Below are positions 26,899 to 36,865 of a stretch of 64,000 nucleotides of DNA, in pieces; within the stretch, counting starts at the first letter, position 1; every line of letters begins with the position of its first letter. Under the pieces are notes generated by a model. It saw only the letters and a list, made by a program, of their open reading frames with translations. It did not search any database and was not told where the DNA came from. The position numbers and the translations under genes were made by a program. The stretch is from Sva-07 sp963716235 (lineage in GTDB: Bacteria; Actinomycetota; Acidimicrobiia; Acidimicrobiales; Ilumatobacteraceae). The stretch lies in the NCBI GenBank assembly GCA_963716235.1, contig CAVQTE010000016.1:47662-111661 (forward strand), given 5' to 3'.

Positions 26899-29599
26899 AT
26901 GTCATCACGGGGACGACCGTTGAGCGACGATCTCCACGGCACCGACGCGACCTCCGACGCGGGTTCCGACGCGACTGCCGACGCGACGTCCCGAACCAGG
27001 GACTGGCGAGGACTTCGGAACCTGGTTCGACCGCGAGTTCGAATCGGAGCAGGCGCCAGGGTCGCTGATGGTCGACGCCCCACCGGCGGACACCAGCGAG
27101 GATGTCGCCGACTCACCGAACGACGTCGAGGTCGCCGGCATCGGGTCGCGGTTCGTGCGACGCGTGTTCCGCCGCCCGATCGCGTGGTGGAACCGACCCT
27201 GGAGCTCGCAGCGCGTCGTTCAGGTGCTCGTCACCTCGGCCATCCTCGTGACCACCACCGTGATCGTGATGATGGTGGTCCACTTGAATCCTCTGTCGCC
27301 CGGCCGCGACCTGGTCTTCGACCGTACGACACCGACCGGTGGCGACATGGGAGCCCACGTGTGGGCGCCGGCCTATCTGCGTGACAATCTCCTCTCGAAC
27401 TTCCAGCTCTCGGGATGGACGATGGACTGGTACGGCGGCCTTCCGCTGTACCGCTTCTACATGGTGATTCCGGCGCTCGCAATCGTTGCGCTCGACGTGG
27501 TACTGCCCTACGGCGTGGCGTTCAAGCTGGTGGCGGTCTCGGGATTGGTGTTGTTCCCGCTGGCGTGTTGGGCGTTCGGTCGTCTTGCGAACTTCCGCCA
27601 TCCGATTCCCGAACTGTTCGCCGTGGCGTCGCTGTGTTTCCTCCTCGACGAGAGCTTCTCGATCTACGGCGGCAACGTGAAGTCGACGATGGCGGGCGAG
27701 TACTCGTTCTCCATCGCGCTCACGTTGGCCATGCTCGGGCTGGGACTTCTCGCCCACGGTCTGCGAACGGGGCGGTTCCGGGTGTGGGCGGCGGTGGTGT
27801 TGTCGCTGGCTGCCGTCTCGCACGGCATCGTGCTGATCTTCGTGGCGGTGAGTGCCTCGATCCTGTGCCTCGTCTGGATGGATCGCCGGCGACTGGTCTA
27901 TGCCCTGACGACCGGTGTGACGGTGCTGCTGCTGTCGGCGTGGTGGGTCGGCCCGTTCCTGTTCGGGCACGAGTACATGACCGACATGAAGTACGGGTTC
28001 CGGCCGGAGGGTGCGACCGACTCGTTCTGGGACATGTTCTTCCCGCTTGCAGCGCCACTCGACTTCATCATCACGGCCCTCGCGATCGTCGGGTTCGTCG
28101 CCATGATCCTGCGCCGGAACCTGACCGGCACCGCCATCGGTCTGACCAGCTTGACGTTCGTGGCGCTGGTGTATCTGACCCGTGACAGCCTCCCGGGCAT
28201 CGGCCTGCTGTGGAACCCGCGCCTGTTGCCCTTCATGTACCTCACCCGCTACCTGCTGATGGTGATCGGGGCACTGGAACTCATCACCTGGTTGGTCAAT
28301 GCGGCCAGGGATCGTCGGGCAGCGACCGAGCTGACGGCGTACGAGGGGGCCGTGGCCGCTGGTGCGATCACGCTGTCGTGCCTCCTCGTGTTCGGCTGGA
28401 TGTACGAGTCGCTGCCCTTCGACGGAACCGTTGCCGAGGGCGACAGCTCGGTGTACGCATGGGGGCCGTTTCGCAAGGGTCCCGAGTCCGGCCGGGCGGT
28501 CGCCGACGGTTGGACCCGGTACAACATGCTCGGCTACGAGGGACGACCGAAGTATCCCGAGTACAACGAACTCGTCACGACGATGGGCGAGATCGGCGAG
28601 GCGAACGGCTGCGGTCGAGCGCTGTGGGAGAACAACAGCGCCAACGGCGAGTACGGCACCACGATGGCGCTGATGCTGCTTCCGCACTGGACCGACGGCT
28701 GCATCGCGTCGATGGAAGGCTTGTTCTTCGAAGCATCGGGCACCACGCCGTACCACTTCCTGACTGCGGCGGCGATGTCGGAGAGTTCATCGAATCCTGT
28801 GCGACAGCTGCGGTATGTCAACAACGATGGCGCCGTCGGCGTGCGGCACATGCACGACCTCGGAGTGAAGTACCTCATGGTCCGCACCGACAAGGCCAAG
28901 GCCGAGGCGCGGGCCCAGGACGACCTCGAGTTGATCACGACGTCGGGGCCATGGGAGATCTTCGAACTTCGCAACGCCAGCATCGTCGAGCCCCTCACCG
29001 TGCAACCGGTCGTCGTCGAGGAACGAAGCGGCGACCAGCGTGAACGCAACTTGGAAGTCGGCACGAGCTGGTTCCAACGCCAGGAGGACTGGACAGCAGT
29101 TCCTGCCGACGACGGCCCGGCCGAGTGGCAACGCGTGCCGGTCGAGATCGACCTCGATGCACGCGTCGGTGAGCCGGGCGATCGCAGTCGAAACGTCGAC
29201 TACGTCGTGCCGGCCGAACCCATCGTGGCGGTGCCGCTCGACCCCGTCACGGTGAGCAATGTCGACGTCGCCGACCAGTCGATCAGTTTCGAGGTCGATC
29301 AGATCGGTGTGCCGGTGCTCGTGCGGGTGAGCTACTTCCCGACGTGGAAGGTCGAGGGCGCCGACGGTCCGTATCGGGTCGCGCCGAACTTCATGGTCGT
29401 GGTGCCGACGAGCAACGAGGTCACGCTGACCTACTCGAAGACGCCGCTCGACTGGTTCTTCTACGGCCTGACGTTCATCGGCATCGCGCTGTGCTTCTAC
29501 TGGCGTCGCCGCGGTGACGTCCGCTACGACAGCGACCGCCCGTCATGGGGCCGACCTGCCGCCCTGGTTGCAGCCGACGGTTCGGAATCCGACCTGTAG
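26899..29599 (+). CDS. PTPS-related giant membrane protein, possible 5' frameshift near 27000
   Basis: The intact frame 27068-29599 encodes 843 residues with at least ten helices. GGDMGAHVWAPAYLRDNL, DWYGGLPLYRFYMVIPAL and FKLVAVSGLVLFPLACWAFG match the membrane '6-pyruvoyl-tetrahydropterin synthase related' family, thought to be GT-C-like. The C-terminus has a large external beta-rich part and a final helix (WFFYGLTFIGIALCFYW). In the same frame, sequence upstream of 27068 still looks coding (TGEDFGTWFDREFESEQAPG), while an ATG at 26899 opens a D/T/S-rich leader in the neighbouring frame. The two meet near 27000, so a one-base error is likely. If not, ATG 27068 is the start. Confidence 0.75.
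26941..26988 (+). repeat. 12-bp tandem repeat (4 units, CCGACGCG core)
   Basis: Four consecutive 12-nt units share CCGACGCG and encode alternating Asp-Ala-Thr/Ser. The repeats precede the suspected frameshift in the membrane protein gene and encode a low-complexity acidic N-terminal tail. Confidence 0.6.
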
Positions 29600-29602
29600 T
29601 CT
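29597..29602 (+). promoter_or_regulatory. leaderless-type -10 box (TAGTCT)
   Basis: TAGTCT overlaps the stop of the upstream membrane protein and ends 9 nt before the phosphomannomutase ATG at 29612. Confidence 0.4.
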
Positions 29603-29611
29603 CATAGCTCC

Positions 29612-30988
29612 ATGTCAGTCCTCGACCAGATCGTCAAGGCCTACGACATCCGAGGGACCGTTCCCGACCAGCTCGATGCTGAGGTCGCGTACGCACTCGG
29701 TGTCGGATTCGCCACATTCGCCTCCGCCGACGAGGTGGTCATCGCACGCGACATGCGGCCGTCCGGGCCCGAACTCGTCGAGGCTTTCACACGGGGAGTG
29801 ATGGAGCAGGGTGTCGACGTCATCGACATCGGTCTCGCGTCGACCGACCTCATGTACTACGCCTCGGGCGTGCTCGACATGCCCGGCGCGATGTTCACCG
29901 CATCGCACAATCCGGCGGGCTACAACGGCGTCAAGCTGTGCCTGGCGGGTGCACGGCCGATCGGTGTCGATACCGGCCTTGCGGACGTGCAGGCCGTGGC
30001 CGAACATGTGCTCGACGGTGACCGCCCCGTTCGCGCCGCATCTGCCGGCCGACGTACCGAACGAAATCTCCTCGACAACTTCGCCGACCATGTCGTGAGC
30101 TTCATCGACCCGGCCGACATCGGCGCCATGAGGGTCGTCGCCGATACGGCCAACGGCATGGGCGGTCTCGTGGTTCCTGCAGTGTTCGAGCGCCTGCCCC
30201 GCGTCGAGTTGGAGGTCATGTACCCCGAACTCGACGGGACGTTCCCGAACCACCCGGCCGACCCCCTGCAGCCCGCCAATCAGCGTGATCTTCGGGCCCG
30301 CGTGGTTGCCGGTGGATTCGACCTGGGGCTCGCCTTCGATGGTGACGCCGACCGTGTGTTCGTCGTCGACGAGACCGGGAGTGGGCTGAGCGGCTCCACC
30401 ACGACGGCTCTGCTCGCAGCCGCGACGCTGCGCCAGCATCCCGGCGCGACGATCCTGCACAATCTGATCTGTTCGAAGGCGGTTCCCGAAGTCGTGACCG
30501 AACTCGGGGGCAACCCGGTGCGGACCAAGGTCGGGCACTCGTTCATCAAGCAGGTCATGGCTGAAACCGGAGCCGAATTCGGTGGCGAGCACTCGGCGCA
30601 CTACTACTTCGCTCGCAACTTCAACGCCGACAGCGGGCTGATTGCGTCACTGATGGTGATGGCCGAGGTCGGGCGGTCGGGCCAGACACTCTCCATTGTT
30701 CGCAAGCCCTACGAGCGCTATGCCGCCAGCGGCGAGATCAACACGGAAGTGACCGACGCGAACGCAGTCATCGAGCGCATCAGTGCGCTCTACGAATCGT
30801 GCAGCCAGGATCGACTCGACGGACTCACGGTCGCATGCGACTCGTGGTGGTTCAACCTTCGCCCATCGAACACCGAACCCTTGCTTCGGCTCAACCTCGA
30901 AGCCGACGACCGCAGTGCCTGCGACGACCGCGTCAGCACCGTCCTGGGGCAGATCACCGGCCTCGCTCACATCACCGACTCGGACTGA
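29612..30988 (+). CDS. manB: phosphomannomutase/phosphoglucomutase
   Basis: A 458-residue alpha-D-phosphohexomutase interconverting mannose-6-P and mannose-1-P, the feed for GDP-mannose. The phosphoserine loop TASHNPAGYNG centres on Ser98, the metal-binding DGDADR is at 243-248, the sugar-specificity motif GGEHSAHYYF at 324-333, and the phosphate-binding RPSNTEPLLRL lies near the C-terminus. GEHS with histidine is typical of PMM/PGM enzymes with dual specificity. It pairs functionally with the nucleotidyltransferase at 11684 and gmd. Confidence 0.95.
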   Translation: MSVLDQIVKAYDIRGTVPDQLDAEVAYALGVGFATFASADEVVIARDMRPSGPELVEAFTRGVMEQGVDVIDIGLASTDLMYYASGVLDMPGAMFTASHNPAGYNGVKLCLAGARPIGVDTGLADVQAVAEHVLDGDRPVRAASAGRRTERNLLDNFADHVVSFIDPADIGAMRVVADTANGMGGLVVPAVFERLPRVELEVMYPELDGTFPNHPADPLQPANQRDLRARVVAGGFDLGLAFDGDADRVFVVDETGSGLSGSTTTALLAAATLRQHPGATILHNLICSKAVPEVVTELGGNPVRTKVGHSFIKQVMAETGAEFGGEHSAHYYFARNFNADSGLIASLMVMAEVGRSGQTLSIVRKPYERYAASGEINTEVTDANAVIERISALYESCSQDRLDGLTVACDSWWFNLRPSNTEPLLRLNLEADDRSACDDRVSTVLGQITGLAHITDSD

Positions 30989-31002
30989 ACGGAGACATCG
31001 CC

Positions 31003-31254
31003 ATGACACTCGATCCGACACTGCTCGAGATCCTCGCCTGCCCCGAGGACAAGGGGCCGCTCTACTACGTCGAGAGCGAGGAGTTGCTCTACAACCCGCG
31101 CCTCATGCGTCGCTACGACGTTCGCGACGGGATTCCGGTGATGTTGATTCCCGAGTCGACGACAGTCGACGACGCCGAACACCAGCGGCTCATGGGCGTC
31201 ATCGAGGCCGCCGGGCTGAAGATGACCTTCGATCCCGACTCAAGTGTGAACTAG
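31003..31254 (+). CDS. Trm112-like / UPF0434 family small protein
   Basis: An 83-residue protein starting MTLDPTLLEILACPEDKGPLYY, the Trm112-like zinc-ribbon start with one cysteine (ILACP). The second half has GIPVMLIPEST, the conserved IPVM motif. Only one cysteine of the usual pairs is present, so zinc binding may be lost. GGAGA lies 8 nt before the ATG. In other actinobacteria this small gene sits between phosphomannomutase and a SIS-domain sugar-phosphate isomerase; here that isomerase is missing. Confidence 0.85.
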   Translation: MTLDPTLLEILACPEDKGPLYYVESEELLYNPRLMRRYDVRDGIPVMLIPESTTVDDAEHQRLMGVIEAAGLKMTFDPDSSVN

Positions 31255-31356
31255 AGTTTCGACGAAGACACGGGTACGGTCCGTCGTTGCGCAGCGATGG
31301 ACATGCCGTGACCTGGTCGCGCTGGGCGGCACGATGGCAGGAAGGTGGCAGTTGGG

Positions 31357-32772
31357 ATGATGAACCCGAGGAAATGGATCGCCCGCATCCTCGTGGTCGG
31401 CGCGCTCGTCGGCTCGTTCGCTGCCGCGGCCATCACGCCCACCGCATCGAGCCCGTCGACGGCCCTGGCCGCCGATGTGGCGCTCGGCGCGGGCGGCGAG
31501 TTCCATCCGCTGTCGCCCGCCCGGATCTTCGACACACGAGGCGCGGGCATCTTCGACACCGCTCCGCTCGGCCGCAAGCCGACCAGTGCCGCCGGCCAGA
31601 GCTTCGATGTCGGCATCCTCGGCCGTGGTGGTATTCCGGCCACCGCCACCGACGTACTCGCAGTCGTCCTCAACGTCACGGTCACCGGGCCGAGCGCCGG
31701 TGGCTACCTTGCGATCGCTCCGACGGGGTCGAACGCCGGGGTGTCGTCGCTCGTGAACTTCGACGCCGGTGAAACCGTGCCGAACATGGCGATCATCGGG
31801 GTCGGCGCCGGCGGTCAGGCCACCGTGTCGTTGTTCACGCCCGCCGGGGCCGGTTCCGCCGATGTGATCATCGACGTGTTCGGTTGGGTCTCGACGTCGG
31901 GATTCGTCGATGCCGGCGACACCGGAGCGCGGCTGATGCCCGTCGACCCCACGCGAGCGCTCGACACCCGCCTGGCGCCTGTTCCCGCCGGCTGGACGGG
32001 GGGACGACCGGTCGGGGCGATGGAACAGGTGACCCTGCCGATCCGAGGCGCCAATGGGGTCGTTCCCCCGGGCGCCGACGTGACCGGGGTGATGGTCAAC
32101 ATCACCGCCGTCAACAACCTGGCGGGCAGCGCGGGCACGTTCATCTCGGCCACCCCTGCGACCACGCCCGCCGGCATCGAACCGACGACGTCGGTCACGA
32201 ACCTCAGCGTCGGCCAGGTGAAGGCCAACATGGCCGTCGTCCCGTTGGGCGACGACGGCTCGATCAGGCTGTTCAACAGATTCGGATCGACCCACCTCAT
32301 CGTCGACATCCTCGGTTATCTCCAACAGGGAGTTCCCGACACGACCACGACCGGTCGGGTGATCCCGTTGGATGCACCGTTCAGGGCCTTCGACACGAGG
32401 CAGGTGGCGTTCGGCAGCCAGCCCCTCGGGTTCGGGACCAAGGAACCGTGGAGCTTCCAGGCCTTCGCCGACTCGGTGCTCCTCGGCGGGCAGACGATCG
32501 GGGGGCAGTCGGCGCTCATCGGCAACCTGACCGGTACCGGTCTGGCGCCGATCGGCGGGCGCTCGAGCGCCGCCACGTATCTGACGGTGTATCCGGGCGT
32601 GGGCGATCCCCCGAACAGCTCGAACATCAACGTGACGGTCGGGAAATCGGTCCCCAACATGTCGCTCTTGAGATATGGATCGGCGGGAGGCGACCCGTAC
32701 ACGATTTCGGCGTACAACTACGACGGCACGTTGCACTACCTGCTCGACGTGTACGCCGTCGTGCTGAGCTGA
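31357..32772 (+). CDS. secreted triple-repeat 'DTR' protein, unknown function
   Basis: A 471-residue secreted protein. Residues 1 to about 38 are a signal peptide (ILVVGALVGSFAAAAITP, with an ALA-A cleavage site). The mature protein is built from three similar beta-rich modules of about 140 residues, each opening with an arginine-x2-DTR motif: ARIFDTRGAG, TRALDTRLAP and FRAFDTRQVA. Each module then has a [VN]NVTV-type strand, a 'PNMA/PNMS' turn (VPNMAIIGVG, KANMAVVPLG, VPNMSLLRYG) and closes with IIDVFGW, IVDILGY or LLDVYAV. No enzyme motif is visible. It was likely duplicated internally. The start at 31357 follows AGGAAGGTGG. Confidence 0.8.
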   Translation: MMNPRKWIARILVVGALVGSFAAAAITPTASSPSTALAADVALGAGGEFHPLSPARIFDTRGAGIFDTAPLGRKPTSAAGQSFDVGILGRGGIPATATDVLAVVLNVTVTGPSAGGYLAIAPTGSNAGVSSLVNFDAGETVPNMAIIGVGAGGQATVSLFTPAGAGSADVIIDVFGWVSTSGFVDAGDTGARLMPVDPTRALDTRLAPVPAGWTGGRPVGAMEQVTLPIRGANGVVPPGADVTGVMVNITAVNNLAGSAGTFISATPATTPAGIEPTTSVTNLSVGQVKANMAVVPLGDDGSIRLFNRFGSTHLIVDILGYLQQGVPDTTTTGRVIPLDAPFRAFDTRQVAFGSQPLGFGTKEPWSFQAFADSVLLGGQTIGGQSALIGNLTGTGLAPIGGRSSAATYLTVYPGVGDPPNSSNINVTVGKSVPNMSLLRYGSAGGDPYTISAYNYDGTLHYLLDVYAVVLS

Positions 32773-32811
32773 TCGTCGAGCCGGTTCGGTCGTTCGGTCG
32801 TTCGGCGTCGC

Positions 32812-32896
32812 TAGGCTGATCGCACCGAATCGCCGGGCTGATTCGATCGGTGCCTGAAGGCCCCTGCCCGGTTCGTACATTCCCGAACCACGGAGG
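32812..32896 (+). promoter_or_regulatory. ahcY promoter and structured 5' leader
   Basis: TAGGCT (32812-32817) would start an untranslated leader of about 79 nt. It can fold into two hairpins: GCACCGA pairs with TCGGTGC (32822-32828 with 32847-32853, with CGAATC/GATTCG as alternative inner stem) and GGTTCG with CGAACC (32870-32875 with 32884-32889), ending just before GGAGG (32892-32896). It lacks the known SAH riboswitch consensus. Regulation by structure is a hypothesis. Confidence 0.4.
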
Positions 32897-32902
32897 CTTT
32901 CC

Positions 32903-34423
<1,521 letters not shown>

Positions 34424-34507
34424 GGACGATGGGTTCGAACTTCCCCTCGCGCCACGCCTAGTGTGACGCCTGCCACGCCATCGAACAGGCCGACGAAAAG
34501 GGGAAGC

Positions 34508-35632
34508 ATGGACAACGAGATCCGGGTCGGGCGTACGCCTGGACGTCGTGAGACCGAGGGAGAACCGCTTCTCGTCGTCGACGATCTGCGCACGCAGTTC
34601 GCTGTCGCCGCCGGTGCGGTCAAGGCGGTCGACGGCGTGTCGTTCGAGCTGTACCGGGGGCACACGCTCGGTGTGGTCGGCGAATCCGGTTCCGGCAAGA
34701 CCGTGTTGTCGCGCTCGATCATGGGACTCAACACGTCGTCGAATGCCACGACGACCGGATCGGTGATGTACGCCGGCGACCAGATGATCGGCAAGTCCGC
34801 CAAGGAGAAGAAGGTCCTCTGGGGTGCCGAGATGGCGATGGTCTTCCAGGACCCGATGACATCGCTCAACCCCGTGGTCACGATCGGGCGCCAGCTGACC
34901 GAGCACGTCCGTTATCACCTCGACATGGGGCGCAAGGAGGCCAACGAGGTCGCCATTGCGCTGCTCCAGTCGGTCCGGATCCCCGAAGCCGAGAAGCGGC
35001 TCGACAACTACCCGCACCAGATGTCGGGCGGTATGCGCCAACGGGTCTGCATCGCGATCGCGCTGGCCTGCGGCCCTCGCATGCTGTTCGCCGACGAACC
35101 GACAACGGCGCTCGACGTCACGGTGCAGCACCAGATCCTCAACCTGCTCGCCGAGCAGCAGCGTGACCGTGCCATGGCCATGATCCTCGTGACCCACGAC
35201 CTCGGTGTCGTGGCCGGGCGAACGGAGGACATCATGGTGATGTACGCCGGCAAGGCCGTCGAGAAGGCGCCGACCGTCGAGCTGTTCGCCCATGTGCGTC
35301 ACCCGTACACACAAGGACTGCTCTGGTCGATCCCGAAGATCACCCAGGCCAAACACACTCGCCTGATCGCCATTCCCGGCCGCCCACCAAATCTCATCGA
35401 TCCACCCCCGGGCTGCAAGTTCGCTCCCCGTTGCGCGTACGCGCAGGATCTCTGTCGAACCGAGGAACCGCAGCTGCGTTCGATCGACTCGCCCGATCAC
35501 GTGTTTGCCTGCCATTTCCCGGTCGGGACCCCGGAGGGTGAGGCCGCGTTCGAGGCCAACATCTCCAACGAGTACCCGCCGGCGCTCGCCGCGATCGGCA
35601 AGCTCCGTGCGACCGAGGAGCTGTCGGTCTGA
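34508..35632 (+). CDS. peptide/nickel-type ABC importer ATP-binding protein (DppD-like)
   Basis: A 374-residue ATPase for a peptide or similar solute importer. Walker A GESGSGKT, Q-loop VFQDPMTSLNP, signature MSGGMRQRV, Walker B MLFADEPTTALD and the switch histidine in LVTHDLGVV are all intact. The C-terminus has the oligopeptide-transporter cysteine cluster (GCKFAPRCAYAQDLC), which ligates an Fe-S cluster in some homologues. The ATG at 34508 lies after AAAAGGGGAAGC. It overlaps the next ATPase start by one base (TGATG). Substrate unknown. Confidence 0.92.
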   Translation: MDNEIRVGRTPGRRETEGEPLLVVDDLRTQFAVAAGAVKAVDGVSFELYRGHTLGVVGESGSGKTVLSRSIMGLNTSSNATTTGSVMYAGDQMIGKSAKEKKVLWGAEMAMVFQDPMTSLNPVVTIGRQLTEHVRYHLDMGRKEANEVAIALLQSVRIPEAEKRLDNYPHQMSGGMRQRVCIAIALACGPRMLFADEPTTALDVTVQHQILNLLAEQQRDRAMAMILVTHDLGVVAGRTEDIMVMYAGKAVEKAPTVELFAHVRHPYTQGLLWSIPKITQAKHTRLIAIPGRPPNLIDPPPGCKFAPRCAYAQDLCRTEEPQLRSIDSPDHVFACHFPVGTPEGEAAFEANISNEYPPALAAIGKLRATEELSV

Positions 35633-36702
35633 TGGCTGGATCCGGATCCGCACACCTGCGACCCGCCGAGGACGTGCTCCTGCAGGTCAACGACCTCGTG
35701 GTCGAGTTCCACGCCGGGCGCAAGCGCACCATCAAGGCCGTCAGTGGGATCAGCTTCGACGTGGCCCGTGGTGAGACACTCGGACTCGTCGGCGAGTCGG
35801 GCTGTGGCAAGTCCACCACGGGCAAGGCGATCCTGCAGATCCCTCGGCCGACGGGCGGATCGGTGAAGCTCGACGGGGAGGACCTCGTTGCGCTCGACCA
35901 CGAGACGATGCGGTCCCGCCGTACGCGATTGCAGATGATCTTCCAGGATCCGATCTCGTCGCTGAACCCTCGTCGCATGGTCGGCGAGGTGGTCGCCGAG
36001 CCGCTCAATGTCTGGGGCCCGAAGGACAAGGACGAGCAGTGGAACATCGTGGCGCGGATCCTCGATCAGGTGGGCATCGATCCCGGTCCGGCGCGGTACA
36101 AGCGACCGCACGAGTTCTCCGGGGGGCAGTGTCAGCGCATCTCGATCGCGCGGGCGCTGGTGACCGGGCCCGAGTTGATCATCTGTGACGAGCCCGTGTC
36201 GGCACTCGACGTGTCGATCCAAGCGCAGATCCTGAACCTGCTCGAAGATCTCAAGGCCGAGTACGGGCTGACCCTGGTGTTCATCGCGCACGACCTCGCG
36301 GTGGTGAAGAACATCAGCGATCGGGTCGCGGTGATGTATCTCGGCAAGATGTGCGAGATCTCCGAAGCCGACGAGTTGTACGAGCACCCGGCGCATCCCT
36401 ACACCGAGCTGCTCCTGGGTTCGAGCCCGGTGCCCGATCCCGAGGTCGACATCGACGCGATCCGGGTGATCGAAGGCGAGTTGCCATCACCGATCAGTCC
36501 ACCGTCGGGCTGTCGTTTCCGCACTCGTTGCCCGTTCGCCGACGAGCAGTGCGCGGCCGAGGAGCCTCAGATGCGCCGGGTGGGCGAGGATCATTTCGTG
36601 GCTTGTCATCACCCGCTGATCGAGCCGTGGCCCGACGACGTCGCTGCGCAAACGGCGGTCCCGGTCGCGCCGATGCCGCAGGCGAATGCTCCGACTGTGT
36701 GA
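35632..36702 (+). CDS. peptide/nickel-type ABC importer ATP-binding protein (DppF-like)
   Basis: A 356-residue ATPase, partner of the preceding one. Walker A GESGCGKST, Q-loop IFQDPISSLNP, signature FSGGQCQRI, Walker B LIICDEPVSALD, switch histidine in FIAHDLAVV. It also has the C-terminal cysteine cluster (GCRFRTRCPFADEQC). Its TGA is the first three bases of a perfect TGACGTACGTCA palindrome. Confidence 0.92.
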   Translation: MAGSGSAHLRPAEDVLLQVNDLVVEFHAGRKRTIKAVSGISFDVARGETLGLVGESGCGKSTTGKAILQIPRPTGGSVKLDGEDLVALDHETMRSRRTRLQMIFQDPISSLNPRRMVGEVVAEPLNVWGPKDKDEQWNIVARILDQVGIDPGPARYKRPHEFSGGQCQRISIARALVTGPELIICDEPVSALDVSIQAQILNLLEDLKAEYGLTLVFIAHDLAVVKNISDRVAVMYLGKMCEISEADELYEHPAHPYTELLLGSSPVPDPEVDIDAIRVIEGELPSPISPPSGCRFRTRCPFADEQCAAEEPQMRRVGEDHFVACHHPLIEPWPDDVAAQTAVPVAPMPQANAPTV

Positions 36703-36711
36703 CGTACGTCA
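36700..36711. promoter_or_regulatory. candidate operator palindrome TGACGTACGTCA
   Basis: A perfect 12-bp palindrome that overlaps the dppF-like stop codon and precedes the binding-protein gene. A CTAGAC stretch follows at 36719. It is a plausible regulator site for the binding-protein gene alone. No regulator gene is nearby. Confidence 0.4.
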
Positions 36712-36823
36712 TGTGTGCTAGACAAGCGACGGGTTCGTGCGGAGGGAGTCGTCCGCACGACAGGGGGCGTCGTCCAGTGGCTTGACCGCAGCGACGTCGG
36801 CACCGTGATCGACTCCGAATTCT

Positions 36824-36861
36824 CAACAACAGCAACAACCACAGCAACAACAAGATGGGGG
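36824..36861 (+). promoter_or_regulatory. CAA-rich leader and ribosome binding site of the binding-protein gene
   Basis: Ten triplets of the CAA/CAG/CCA kind (36824-36853) run up to a GGGGG ribosome binding site, 4 nt before the ATG. CA-rich unstructured leaders are known to boost ribosome recruitment, fitting the high amounts of binding protein that importers need. Confidence 0.45.
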
Positions 36862-36865
36862 ATAC

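Noticed and set aside
32822..32889. Known SAH or SAM-IV riboswitch before ahcY.
   Set aside because: The conserved GAGGAGCG and CCAGGCUCG elements of the SAH riboswitch and the SAM-IV core are not present.
34430..34462. GGTTCGAAC followed by CCCCTCGCGCCACGC resembles the T-loop and 3' end of a tRNA.
   Set aside because: The flanking bases do not form a 5-bp T-stem and no acceptor, D-arm or anticodon arm is found upstream; the segment follows the ahcY stop.
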